From contig DATJGS010000026.1 in the NCBI GenBank assembly GCA_035494735.1, positions 38,102-102,101 on the forward strand: DNA of 64,000 nucleotides, in the 5' to 3' direction. The translations under genes and the position numbers were made by a program. The notes beneath the pieces are model-generated. The model did no database searches, was not told the DNA's origin, and was given only the letters and a program-made list of their open reading frames with translations. Positions 25,372 through 34,340 of the stretch are shown here, in pieces (the first letter of the stretch is position 1; every line of letters starts with the position of its first letter). The stretch comes from DATJGS01 sp035494735 (GTDB lineage: Bacteria; Eisenbacteria; RBG-16-71-46).

Positions 25372-26278
25372 GCCCGTGCTGCTCGACGAGGTGCTGGGGT
25401 ATCTCGGCGGCGGGCCCGGCCTCTACCTGGATGCCACGCTCGGCGACGCCGGACACGCCGAGGCGCTGCTCGAGCGCGAACCGTCCGCCCGCCTCTTCGG
25501 CGCCGACCGCGATCGCGAGGCGCTCGCGCGCTCGCGCGAACGGCTTGCGCGTTTCGGAGGCCGAGTGAACTTCGCGCACGCCACGTTCCGCGAACTGCCG
25601 GACGCGCACCGCGCGCTCGGCGGCGAGCCGCTGGCCGGCGCGCTGTTCGACCTCGGCATGTCGTCGCCGCAGATCGACGACGCGACGCGCGGTTTCAGCT
25701 TCGCGAAGGACGGGCCGCTCGACCTGCGCATGGATCCGAGTCGCGGCGAGCCGGCCTCGGCGCGGCTCGCGCGCATCGAGCCCGAAGCGCTGGCCGAAGT
25801 GCTGCGCGTGCACGGCGACGTGCCCGCGGCCTCGCGCCTGGCGCGCGCCATCGTGACCGATGCGGCGCGTGGGGCGCTCCTCACGACCCGCGCACTCACG
25901 GCCGTGGTGGACCGCGCGCTGGGCGGGAGGCCGCATCCGCGGCGCTACGCACAGGTGTTCCAGGCGCTGCGCATCTGGGTCAACGGCGAGGCCGAGGACC
26001 TGGAGGCGGCGTTGAACTGGCTGCCGGACGCGGTGCGTCCCGGCGGCGTCGTCGTGACCCTCGCTTACCACTCGGGCGAGGATCGCCGCATCAAGCAGTC
26101 GTTGCGAGGAGCGCCCGAGCGCGTCTCGCGCCGCCTGCCGTCCATCGAGCCGCGGCTCCCCGAGAGTCCGTGGCAGATCCTGACACGCAAGGTCGTGACC
26201 CCTACGCACGACGAACAGAAGCGCAATCCGCGCGCGCGCAGCGCCCGGCTTCGCGCCTTCCGGAGGAAGTCCGCATGA
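25355..26278 (+). CDS. rsmH: 16S rRNA (cytosine-1402 N4)-methyltransferase RsmH
   Basis: RsmH methylates the N4 of C1402 in 16S rRNA using SAM. The 307-residue protein starts VSVRHEPVLLDEVL, the standard RsmH opening. It has ATLGDAGHAEALL near 23-35 (SAM site), DLGMSSPQIDDATRGFSF near 98-115, and TLAYHSGEDRRIKQ near 233-246 in place of the usual SFHSLEDRxVK. Starts at GTG 25355 or GTG 25361 are both reasonable. It is the second conserved gene of dcw clusters, normally directly after mraZ; here the STAS gene separates them. It ends in an ATGA overlap with ftsL. Confidence 0.97.
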   Translation: MSVRHEPVLLDEVLGYLGGGPGLYLDATLGDAGHAEALLEREPSARLFGADRDREALARSRERLARFGGRVNFAHATFRELPDAHRALGGEPLAGALFDLGMSSPQIDDATRGFSFAKDGPLDLRMDPSRGEPASARLARIEPEALAEVLRVHGDVPAASRLARAIVTDAARGALLTTRALTAVVDRALGGRPHPRRYAQVFQALRIWVNGEAEDLEAALNWLPDAVRPGGVVVTLAYHSGEDRRIKQSLRGAPERVSRRLPSIEPRLPESPWQILTRKVVTPTHDEQKRNPRARSARLRAFRRKSA

Positions 26279-26709
26279 CGTTGGGACTCCGTCGCAGTCG
26301 TCCGTCGTGGCGCGCGTCCGAGGGACGCGCCCTGCGACCCGAAGTTTGGTTGATGGCCGGTCTGGCCGTGGCGATGTTGCTGGTCGAAGTCTGGCAGAGC
26401 TCGCGCGTCGCGCAGCTCGGCTTGTCGCTCGACCAGAATCGCGCCGCGCTCGTCCAGGCGGAGGCGCGTCTCGAGTTCACACGCGCCCGGCTGGATCGTC
26501 GCACCACGCGGGCCGAGCTGACGCCGATGGCGAGCGCGCTCGGGCTCGCGCCGGCCGACGAACGGCAGGTCGTGAATCTTCCCGCCGAGTACCTGGCAGA
26601 CGGCGGGGCCGAGCGTCCCAGCGGAGAATCGGCTTCGCTGTTGACGCTGGCGGAAAGGGCTTCGCGCGCGCTGGTGCCGGACGCCACGGCACGAGATCGC
26701 TCGCACTAG
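26275..26709 (+). CDS. ftsL: FtsL/FtsB-like division protein
   Basis: The 144-residue protein has a basic N-terminus, a single membrane helix near residues 25-42 (VWLMAGLAVAMLLVEVWQ), and then a short coiled coil rich in Q/E/R (LSLDQNRAALVQAEARLEFTRARLDRR). A proline-containing C-terminal tail follows. This is the topology of FtsL, which joins FtsB and FtsQ to activate FtsWI at the septum. The assignment rests mainly on topology and its place between rsmH and ftsI, because FtsL sequences diverge rapidly. GGAGGAAG lies upstream of the ATG. A 114-base gap before ftsI contains no gene that I can support. Confidence 0.8.
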   Translation: MTLGLRRSRPSWRASEGRALRPEVWLMAGLAVAMLLVEVWQSSRVAQLGLSLDQNRAALVQAEARLEFTRARLDRRTTRAELTPMASALGLAPADERQVVNLPAEYLADGGAERPSGESASLLTLAERASRALVPDATARDRSH

Positions 26710-26823
26710 AGAAGCGACGACCTGTCGCATCGAGTCGTCCAAAGGGTGACCGGCCGCACCACCGCACCGCGCGAGTGATGGCCCGGCGGTTTGCGTGAGC
26801 CGCCGTTCCAGGGAGGGAAGGAG

Positions 26824-28977
26824 TTGGCCCACACGGAAGCGCGCAGGAGTCGGGTGCTGGTGGCTGCGGCCGGTCTTTTCGTAGGGCTGGTGTCGTTGTG
26901 GCTGCGCGTGGGATGGCTCGCCATCGTCGAACATTCGCACTACGACGAACGCGCCGAGCGCAATCAGGAACAACGCGTGCTGGTGAAGCCGGTGCGCGGC
27001 GATCTCGAGGATCGTCACGGGCGCGCGCTGGCCCACGATCTCGTCAGCTACTCGATCGCGGCCGCGCCGCGCGAGATGAAGGACCCCCACGGCACGGCGC
27101 GCGACCTGGCGAAGGCGCTGCACCTCGACGCGCGCAAGCTGGATCGCGCGTTCACGTCGCGCCCCCGTTACCTGGTGGTGGCGCGCCGGGTCACGCCCGA
27201 CGCGGCCGAGGTCGTCGCGGACTGGAACCGGCGCGGGCTGTACCTGACCGCCGAGACCGAACGCACGTACCTCCTGGGCGCCGCGGCCACCGAGTTGCTC
27301 GGGCGCACGGATCCTGACAACCGCGGCGTCGAGGGGCTGGAACTCGAGCTGGATGCCGAACTGGGCGGACGCCCGGGCTGGCTCACGCTGTTCCGCGACG
27401 GCCGCGGGCGCACGCATGCGCTGCCGCGCGGCCTGCGCCGCCGCCCGACCGACGGCGACGACGTGGTGCTGACGCTGGACGCCGACCTGCAGGGCATCCT
27501 CGAGGCCCATCTGGCGCGGGCCGTGGACACGCTGCGCGCGGTGCGCGGCTTCGCGCTGTTCCTCGATCCGCGCTCGGGCGAGATCCTGGCCGCGGCCAGC
27601 GTGCCGCACCTGGGACCGGGCAAGACGCGCAACTGGCCGTTCACGGACCAGTACGAGCCCGGCTCGACGTTCAAGGCGGTCGTGGCCGGCGCCGCGCTGG
27701 AAGAGAACGTGGCCCGCCCCGACCAGTACTTCGACGCGAACAACGGCGTGTTTCAGATCGCGCCGGGCGCGATCTTCCACGACACGCACAAGCGCCCCGG
27801 GTTCACGTTCGCGGACGCCGTGCGCTTCTCCAGCAACATCGTGATGGGCAAGCTCGGGCTGCTCGTCGGCTCGGAGCGCCTGTACCGGTACGCGACGTCC
27901 TTGGGATTCGGCACGATCAGCGGGATCGAATTCCCGGGCGAGGCGGCGGGTCGGCTGCGCAGTCCGGAGCACTGGTCGGCGCGCTCGTGCCCGACCATCG
28001 CCATCGGCCACGAGGTGACGGTGACGCCGCTGCAGCTGGCGCTGGCCTACGCCGCGATCGCGAACGGCGGCGTCCTGATGCAGCCCATGCTGGTGCGCGA
28101 GGTGCACGACCCGAACGGCGCGGTCGTGCGCCGCGGCACGCCGCACGCCGCGCACCGCGTGTTCAGCGAGTCGACGACGCGGACCCTCACGCGCATGCTG
28201 ACCGCGGTCGTGGATTCGGGCACGGCGCGGCAGGCGCATATCGCGGACTTCGCGATCGCCGGCAAGACGGGCACCGCGCAGAAGTACGACGCGGCGGTCG
28301 GCACGTACGGCCGCGGCATGTACCTGTCGTCGTTCGTCGGCTTCGCGCCGGCCGAGGCGCCGAGCCTGGTCGGCGTCGTGGTGATCGACGAGCCGCACGG
28401 CAAGCACTACTACGGCGGCGAGGTCGCGGCGCCCGTGTTCCGTGAAGTGATCCAGGACCTGCGCCGACTGCCGCACGGTCCGTTCGAGCTGAACGCGGCG
28501 ACCGTGGCGGCGCGCCCGCCGGCGCCCGCGCCCGTCACCGTTCCCGATGTGCGCCTGCTGCCGCAGCACGACGCCGAAGACCGGCTCGCCGGCTTCGACC
28601 TGCGCGCGCACTTCGAAGGCGTGGGCCCGCGCGCGCTGGCCCAGGACCCACCGGCCGGCGCCGCCGTCGAACGTGGCGCGCGGGTCACCGTGTGGCTCGC
28701 CGCCGAGCCGGATTCGCTGGGCCGGCGCATGCCGGACCTGGCCGGACTCGCGACGCGCGAGGCGCTGCGCCGCCTCACCGTGCTGGAGGTGACGGCGCGC
28801 ATCGAGGGCCACGGCGTCGTCGTGCGCCAGTCGCCCGAGGCCGGTGCGGCGCTGGCCGAGCGCGCGACGTGCCAGTTGTGGTGCGCGCCGCTCGAAGCGG
28901 GCCGCGCGACCGAACGGTCGGGCGCCGCCGCGGCGCTCGCGGCCACGACGCCCGGGCGGGACGGCCGGAGGCCGTGA
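26824..28977 (+). CDS. ftsI: Septal transpeptidase FtsI/PBP with two PASTA domains
   Basis: This 717-residue class B penicillin-binding protein cross-links septal peptidoglycan. A TTG start at 26824 is chosen because GGAGGG lies six bases upstream and it gives a short cytoplasmic tail before the membrane helix (residues about 11-29). An upstream in-frame TTG at 26791 lacks this. The transpeptidase has STFK with the acyl-enzyme serine at about 281, SSN near 336 and KTG near 481. Two PASTA domains follow (about 570-630 and 633-695). PASTA repeats are typical of SpoVD/PBP2x-type proteins and less usual in diderm FtsI. The stop overlaps murE. Confidence 0.95.
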   Translation: MAHTEARRSRVLVAAAGLFVGLVSLWLRVGWLAIVEHSHYDERAERNQEQRVLVKPVRGDLEDRHGRALAHDLVSYSIAAAPREMKDPHGTARDLAKALHLDARKLDRAFTSRPRYLVVARRVTPDAAEVVADWNRRGLYLTAETERTYLLGAAATELLGRTDPDNRGVEGLELELDAELGGRPGWLTLFRDGRGRTHALPRGLRRRPTDGDDVVLTLDADLQGILEAHLARAVDTLRAVRGFALFLDPRSGEILAAASVPHLGPGKTRNWPFTDQYEPGSTFKAVVAGAALEENVARPDQYFDANNGVFQIAPGAIFHDTHKRPGFTFADAVRFSSNIVMGKLGLLVGSERLYRYATSLGFGTISGIEFPGEAAGRLRSPEHWSARSCPTIAIGHEVTVTPLQLALAYAAIANGGVLMQPMLVREVHDPNGAVVRRGTPHAAHRVFSESTTRTLTRMLTAVVDSGTARQAHIADFAIAGKTGTAQKYDAAVGTYGRGMYLSSFVGFAPAEAPSLVGVVVIDEPHGKHYYGGEVAAPVFREVIQDLRRLPHGPFELNAATVAARPPAPAPVTVPDVRLLPQHDAEDRLAGFDLRAHFEGVGPRALAQDPPAGAAVERGARVTVWLAAEPDSLGRRMPDLAGLATREALRRLTVLEVTARIEGHGVVVRQSPEAGAALAERATCQLWCAPLEAGRATERSGAAAALAATTPGRDGRRP

Positions 28978-30452
28978 CCTTGCGCGAACTCCTCGATCCG
29001 CGCGACGTGGTCGCGACGCACGGGGACCTCGACGTCGTCGTGGGCGGGCTCGCGCTGGATTCGCGGCGCGTGCGCGCCGGGGACGTGTTCTTCGGGCTGA
29101 GCGGCCTGAAGCAGGACGGACAGGCGTTCGTGCGTCAGGCGCTCACCGCCGGCGCCGTGGCGGCGGTGGTGGGGGAGGACCTTCGCGTTCCGGGGGCGAC
29201 CCTGGTCCAGGTGGACGAACCTCGCAAGACCCTCGCTCGGGCCTCCGCCCGTTTCTTCGCCCACCCGTCGCGCGCGCTGCGGGTCGTCGCCGTGACCGGC
29301 ACGAACGGCAAGACGACGACGACGCTCCTGCTCGAGTCGGTGTTTCGCGCGGCCGGCTGGAAGGCCGGCGTGCTCGGCACGACCGGCGTGCGCGTCGACG
29401 GCGTCGCGCGCCCCAGCGCGTTCACGACGCCCGAGGCGCCGGAGCTGCAGGGCGTGCTCGCCGAGATGCGCGACGGCGGTGTCGGCGCGGTGGCGCTCGA
29501 GGTCAGCAGCCACGCGCTCGTCCAGCGCCGTTCGTTCGCGCTCGAGTGCGACGTCGTGGTGTTCACGAACCTGAGCCACGACCACCTCGACTACCACGGC
29601 ACGCTCGAGAAGTACCTCGACGCGAAGCTCATGCTGTTCGACGGTCGCAACGACGACGCTTCCGCCAAGCGCACGACGGCGGTGATCGATCTCGACGACG
29701 CCGCGGCGCCGCGCGTGATCGCGGCCGCGAAGCGCGGCGGGCGCGACGTGCGCACGTTCGGCGAGTCCGCGGGCGCGGACGTGCGGCTGCTGTCCGTGCG
29801 CCTGGGCCCGTCCGGCCTCGACGTGGGGATCGGCGAACGCGGCGGGAGCGTCGCCGTGCAGGTGCCGCTGCTCGGGCGCTACAACGCGTGGAACGCGGCG
29901 GCCGCGTTCAGCGCGGCGCGCGCGCTCGGCGTCGGCGCCGACGTCGCGGCGCGCGGCATCGCCGCCTGCCCGGGCATCCCCGGGCGCCTCGAGCGCGTCG
30001 TGGCCGGCCAGCCCATGGACGTGGTCGTCGATTACGCGCACACGCCCGACGCGCTGGCGCGCGCGCTGGCCGCGGCGCGCGAACACGCGCGCGGGCGCGT
30101 GCTCCTGGTCTTCGGCTGCGGCGGCGACCGCGACCGCGCGAAGCGTCCGATCATGGGCCGCCTGGCCGCGGACGGCGCGGACCGCGCGTGGGTGACGAGC
30201 GACAATCCGCGCACCGAGGATCCGCGCGCCATCGCGGACGAGATCCTGGCCGGTGCGCCCGGGGCCGGCAATCTGACGCTCGAGCTGGACCGGCGCGCGG
30301 CGATCGCGGCCGCCCTCGGCGCGGCCGCGCCCGAGGATTTCGTGCTCGTCGCCGGCAAGGGTCACGAGACCACGCAGACCATCGGCGCGTCCGTGCTGCC
30401 GTTCGACGATCGGGTGGTGGCCCGCGAGCTGCTCGCGGGAGGCGCACGGTGA
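28974..30452 (+). CDS. murE: UDP-MurNAc-tripeptide ligase MurE
   Basis: MurE adds the third peptide residue to UDP-MurNAc-L-Ala-D-Glu in the cytoplasm. The 492-residue protein has the ATP loop GTNGKTTTT near 109-117, SSHAL and NLSHDHLDYHG near 178-205, and DYAHTPDAL near 346. DNPRTEDP near 410 is the DNPR motif that selects meso-diaminopimelate rather than lysine, so the wall is probably meso-DAP type. A GTG start at 28974 overlaps the ftsI stop as GTGA. The gene runs directly into murF. Confidence 0.97.
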   Translation: MTLRELLDPRDVVATHGDLDVVVGGLALDSRRVRAGDVFFGLSGLKQDGQAFVRQALTAGAVAAVVGEDLRVPGATLVQVDEPRKTLARASARFFAHPSRALRVVAVTGTNGKTTTTLLLESVFRAAGWKAGVLGTTGVRVDGVARPSAFTTPEAPELQGVLAEMRDGGVGAVALEVSSHALVQRRSFALECDVVVFTNLSHDHLDYHGTLEKYLDAKLMLFDGRNDDASAKRTTAVIDLDDAAAPRVIAAAKRGGRDVRTFGESAGADVRLLSVRLGPSGLDVGIGERGGSVAVQVPLLGRYNAWNAAAAFSAARALGVGADVAARGIAACPGIPGRLERVVAGQPMDVVVDYAHTPDALARALAAAREHARGRVLLVFGCGGDRDRAKRPIMGRLAADGADRAWVTSDNPRTEDPRAIADEILAGAPGAGNLTLELDRRAAIAAALGAAAPEDFVLVAGKGHETTQTIGASVLPFDDRVVARELLAGGAR

Positions 30453-31864
30453 TGGCCGCGGCCGCGCAGCCACTGATGACGCTGCCCCAGCTCGCGCAGT
30501 TCGCGGGCGGCGACCTCATGGTCCGCGACATGCCGAGCGGGCCGATCGAGCGCGAAGCGTTCCTGCGCTCGGGCTTCGACGGCGTGACGCTCGACACGCG
30601 CACGATCCGGGGCGGCGAGCTGTTCGTCCCGCTCGCCGGCAGCCAGGCGGACGGTCATGCGTTCCTGGAGGACGCGTTCCGTCGCGGCGCCGCCGCGGCG
30701 CTGTGTGCGCGCGCGCGCTACGCCGAGTGGCAGGGCCGCGAGCCGGGACCGCTCGTCGTCGTCGACGACGTGACCGAGGCGCTGCAGCGCCTGGCGCACC
30801 GCCACCGCGAGAGCTGGAGCGGGTTGCTGCTCGGCGTGACCGGCAGCGCCGGCAAGACCACGACGAAGGATCTCGTGGCGCTCGCGCTCTCGGCGGCGGC
30901 GCCGACGCTGAAGACGGAAGGCAATCTGAACAATCATTGGGGCGTGCCGCTCACGCTGCTCCGGCTGCGCCCCGAGCATCGCGCCGCCGTCGTCGAGATG
31001 GGCACGAGCGGGCCGGGCGAGATCGCGTTTCTGGCCGCGCTCGCCGCGCCGGGCGCCGCGGTGCTGACGAACGCCGGCCACGCGCACCTGGAGGGCCTCG
31101 GCTCGCTGGAAGCGATCGCGGAGGAAAAGGCTTCGCTGGCCCACGCGCTGCAGAAGGAAGGCGTCGCGTTCGCGGGCGCCGACTCGCCGCGCCTGATCGC
31201 CGCGCTCGCGGGCGTGCGCTGCAAGCTCGTGCGCTACGGGCTGACGCGTGACGCGGACGTGCGCCCGAAGAGCCTGGCCGCGCGGGCGGACGGCGGCACG
31301 TCGCTCGACGTCGAAGGGTTCCCGCGCGTCGAACTCAAGCTCGTCGGCCGCCATCAGGTGGCGAACGCGCTGGCCGCGCTGGCCGTGGCGCGCGAATGGC
31401 GGATCGATCCGGGCGCGGTGGCCGCGGCGCTGTCGTCGTATCGCGGGTCGAAGGGGCGCATGGAAGTGCGTCATGCCCAAGGCGCGACGCTGCTCGTCGA
31501 CACGTACAATGCGAATCCCGACTCGACGCGCGCCGCGCTCGAGACGCTGGCCGCGTGGCCGGGCGCGACGCGGCGCATCGCTGTGCTCGGCGACATGCTG
31601 GAGCTGGGGGAGGGCGCCGCCGCGCTGCACCGCGACGCCGGCGCCGCGGCGCGCGACGCCGAGCTGTGGGCCATCGGCGCGCACGCCGCGGACTACGCGA
31701 AGGGCGCGAAGGCGTCGCGCGTCGCGTCGCGCACGTTCGAAGATTTTCCGGCGCTGCGGGCCGCGCTCGGCGAGGCGCTGGCGCCGGGCGTCACCGTATT
31801 GCTCAAGGCTTCGCGCGGCGCCGCGCTCGAGCGCGCGCTCGAGGGCCTCGAGATGGAGGACTGA
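30452..31864 (+). CDS. murF: UDP-MurNAc-tripeptide:D-Ala-D-Ala ligase MurF
   Basis: MurF adds D-Ala-D-Ala to complete the pentapeptide precursor. The 470-residue protein has the ATP loop GSAGKTTTKD near 130-139, EGNLNNHWGVPLTL near 153-166 and TNAGHAHLE near 205-213, all standard. DTYNANPDS near 351 and VLGDMLELGE near 377 are characteristic late motifs. The ATG at 30452 shares one base with the murE stop (TGATG) and has GGGAGG nine bases upstream; the adjoining GTG at 30449 is a second possible start. Confidence 0.97.
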   Translation: MAAAAQPLMTLPQLAQFAGGDLMVRDMPSGPIEREAFLRSGFDGVTLDTRTIRGGELFVPLAGSQADGHAFLEDAFRRGAAAALCARARYAEWQGREPGPLVVVDDVTEALQRLAHRHRESWSGLLLGVTGSAGKTTTKDLVALALSAAAPTLKTEGNLNNHWGVPLTLLRLRPEHRAAVVEMGTSGPGEIAFLAALAAPGAAVLTNAGHAHLEGLGSLEAIAEEKASLAHALQKEGVAFAGADSPRLIAALAGVRCKLVRYGLTRDADVRPKSLAARADGGTSLDVEGFPRVELKLVGRHQVANALAALAVAREWRIDPGAVAAALSSYRGSKGRMEVRHAQGATLLVDTYNANPDSTRAALETLAAWPGATRRIAVLGDMLELGEGAAALHRDAGAAARDAELWAIGAHAADYAKGAKASRVASRTFEDFPALRAALGEALAPGVTVLLKASRGAALERALEGLEMED

Positions 31865-31866
31865 CG

Positions 31867-32958
31867 GTGTTCTACGAATGGGTGTATCCGCTCCATCACG
31901 TGCCCGGGCTCTCGGCGCTGAACGTCTTCCGCTACATCACGTTTCGCGCGGCGTACGCCGCCATCACCGCGCTGCTGCTGACTTACTGGCTCGGGCCGCC
32001 CATGATCGAATGGCTGCGCCGCGTGAAGCTCGGCCAGAAGATCCGGCGCGAGGGCCCGCAGGCGCACTTGAGCAAGGCCGGCACGCCGACGATGGGCGGC
32101 GTCCTCATCGTCACCGCGATCGTCGTGCCCACGCTGGTCTGGGGCAACTTCCATTCGCTGCCCCTGTGGCTCGCGCTGCTGGCCACGGTGTGGCTCGGCG
32201 CGCTCGGCTTCCTGGACGACTACCTGCGCGTGGTCAAGGGCCTGCCGAACGGCCTGCTCGGGCGCTACAAGCTGATGGGCCAGATCCTGATCGGGCTCGT
32301 CATCGGCACGACGCTGATGATGTGGCCGGAGTCGAGCTACCCGGCGACGGCGACCCACGTGCCGTTCCTCAAGTTCCGCTTCGTGGACTTCGGCTGGCTG
32401 TTCGTGCCGTTCGTGATCCTCGTGATCACCGGCTCGTCGAACGCCGTGAACCTGACGGACGGCCTGGACGGCCTGGCCTCCGGGCTCGTGGCCATCGCCG
32501 CGCTCACGTTCGCCGGCATGTGCTACCTGGGCGGCCATCTCAAGTTCAGCGGCTACCTGCACATCAGCTACCTGCCGTACAGCGGCGAGCTGACCGTGTT
32601 CTGCGCCGCGGTGCTCGGCGCCGCGCTCGGTTTCCTCTGGTACAACTGCCATCCCGCCGACGTGTTCATGGGCGACACCGGTTCGCTCGCGCTCGGCGGA
32701 GCGCTGGGCACGGTCGCCGTGCTCATCAAGCGCGAGTTCTGGCTCGTGCTGGTGGGCGGCGTGTTCGTGGCCGAGGCGCTGTCCGTGATGATCCAGGTCG
32801 CGTCGTTCAAGCTGTGGGGCAAGCGCGTGTTCCGCATGTCGCCGCTCCACCACCACTTCGAGTTGAAGGGCTGGGCCGAGTCGCGCGTCGTGCTGCGCTT
32901 CTACATCGTCGGCGCGCTGCTCGCGTTGCTCTCGCTGTCCACGTTCAAGCTGCAATGA
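31867..32958 (+). CDS. mraY: Phospho-MurNAc-pentapeptide translocase MraY
   Basis: MraY makes lipid I by moving phospho-MurNAc-pentapeptide to undecaprenyl phosphate. The 363-residue protein has about ten membrane helices. The conserved cytoplasmic motifs are TPTMGGVLI near 75, FLDDYLRVVKG near 117 (catalytic aspartates), NLTDGLDGLA near 196, GDTGSLALGG near 268 and HHHFELKGW near 327. The GTG start at 31867 has GGAGG six bases upstream, two bases after the murF stop. Its own stop overlaps murD. Confidence 0.97.
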   Translation: MFYEWVYPLHHVPGLSALNVFRYITFRAAYAAITALLLTYWLGPPMIEWLRRVKLGQKIRREGPQAHLSKAGTPTMGGVLIVTAIVVPTLVWGNFHSLPLWLALLATVWLGALGFLDDYLRVVKGLPNGLLGRYKLMGQILIGLVIGTTLMMWPESSYPATATHVPFLKFRFVDFGWLFVPFVILVITGSSNAVNLTDGLDGLASGLVAIAALTFAGMCYLGGHLKFSGYLHISYLPYSGELTVFCAAVLGAALGFLWYNCHPADVFMGDTGSLALGGALGTVAVLIKREFWLVLVGGVFVAEALSVMIQVASFKLWGKRVFRMSPLHHHFELKGWAESRVVLRFYIVGALLALLSLSTFKLQ

Positions 32959-34340
32959 CCATCGACCCGCGCCATCCGCTGCCCGGCGTGAAGCCGCTCG
33001 TGGTCGGGGCAGGGCGTTCCGGGCTGGCCGCGGCGCGGCTCCTGGCGAAGCACGGCTGCCAGGTCACGGTGTGCGACGCGCGCCCGGACGGCGGCGCGGC
33101 GGCGGCGACGCTCGCCCAGTTCGGCGTGACCGCCGTGTGGGGGCGGGACGACGCGGCGCTGCTCGACGGTCGCGACTTCGTGGTGTGGAGCCCGGGGATC
33201 GCCATCACCCATCCGCTGGCCGTCGCGGCGCGCGCCGCCGGGCTCGCGTTCCTCTCGGAGCTCGAACTCGGCTTCCTGGCCGCGCACGCGCCGATGCTGT
33301 GCGTGACCGGCACGAACGGCAAGAGCACGACCACGGACCTGACCGGCGCGCTGCTGCGCGCGGCCGGGCGCGAGGTCGCGGTGTGCGGCAACATCGGGCG
33401 CGCCGTGTGCGACGTCGCGGAGGACGTGAGCCCGGCCGGGCTCCTGGTCGTCGAGGTCAGCTCGTTTCAACTGGAGTCGGTCGAGCGCCTGAAGCCGTTC
33501 GTGGCCACGTGGCTGAACCTGACGCCCGATCACTTCGACCGGCACGGCGACCTCGCCACGTACGCCGGCATGAAGCAGCGGCTGTTCGCCCGCCAGGACG
33601 AGTCCGACTACGCCGTGTGGAACGCCGACGACGCCGGCCTCGCGCCGTACCGCACGGGCGCCGGCGCGCCGCTCGAGTTCTCGCTGGAAGGCCACGTCGA
33701 CGCCGGCGCCTCGGTCGTCGACGGCGCGCTCGTGCTCGCGTGGCGCGGCGGCACCGAACGCGTGCTCGACGTCGGCGACGTGCGGCTGCGCGGCCGCCAC
33801 AACCTGGCGAACGCCGCGGCCGCGCTGGCCACCACGCTGCCCCTGGAGATCGCCCCGGCGACGCTGCGCGCCGTGCTGAAGGAGTATGCCGGACTCGAGC
33901 ATCGTCTCGAGCCGGTCGCCACGATCGACGGCGTCGAGTTCGTGAACGATTCCAAGGCGACGAACGTGGATTCGATGGCCGTCGCGCTCGAGAGCTTCCC
34001 CGCGCCCGTCGTCCTGATCGCCGGCGGCCGCGACAAGAACCAGGACTTCACGCCGCTGGCCGCGGCGGCCCGGCGTCACGTGCGTCACGCGGTGCTGATC
34101 GGCGAAGGCGCGCCGCGCATCGCCGCGGCCTGGCCCGGCGTGCCCGAGTCGCGCGCTGCGTCGCTGGCTGAGGCCGTGGATCGGGCGTTCGCCGAAGCGC
34201 GCCGCGCCGGCGAGGGACCGCGCGTCGTGCTGCTGTCGCCCGGCTGCGCGTCATTCGACATGTTTCGGGATTTCGAGGACCGGGGCGCACGCTTCAAGAC
34301 GGAAGTCGCGCGCCTCAAGCTCAAGGAGGCGCACGCGTGA
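32955..34340 (+). CDS. murD: UDP-MurNAc-L-Ala:D-Glu ligase MurD
   Basis: The 461-residue Mur ligase adds D-glutamate. It begins with a Rossmann-like domain (KPLVVGAGRSGLAAARLLAKHG, residues about 13-34). GTNGKSTTTD near 119 is the ATP loop, VSSFQLE near 173 is a MurD hallmark, and NDSKATNVDS near 334 and AGGRDKNQDF near 357 close the active site. The ATG overlaps the mraY stop by four bases and the stop overlaps the ftsW GTG. The length is normal for the family. Confidence 0.97.
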   Translation: MTIDPRHPLPGVKPLVVGAGRSGLAAARLLAKHGCQVTVCDARPDGGAAAATLAQFGVTAVWGRDDAALLDGRDFVVWSPGIAITHPLAVAARAAGLAFLSELELGFLAAHAPMLCVTGTNGKSTTTDLTGALLRAAGREVAVCGNIGRAVCDVAEDVSPAGLLVVEVSSFQLESVERLKPFVATWLNLTPDHFDRHGDLATYAGMKQRLFARQDESDYAVWNADDAGLAPYRTGAGAPLEFSLEGHVDAGASVVDGALVLAWRGGTERVLDVGDVRLRGRHNLANAAAALATTLPLEIAPATLRAVLKEYAGLEHRLEPVATIDGVEFVNDSKATNVDSMAVALESFPAPVVLIAGGRDKNQDFTPLAAAARRHVRHAVLIGEGAPRIAAAWPGVPESRAASLAEAVDRAFAEARRAGEGPRVVLLSPGCASFDMFRDFEDRGARFKTEVARLKLKEAHA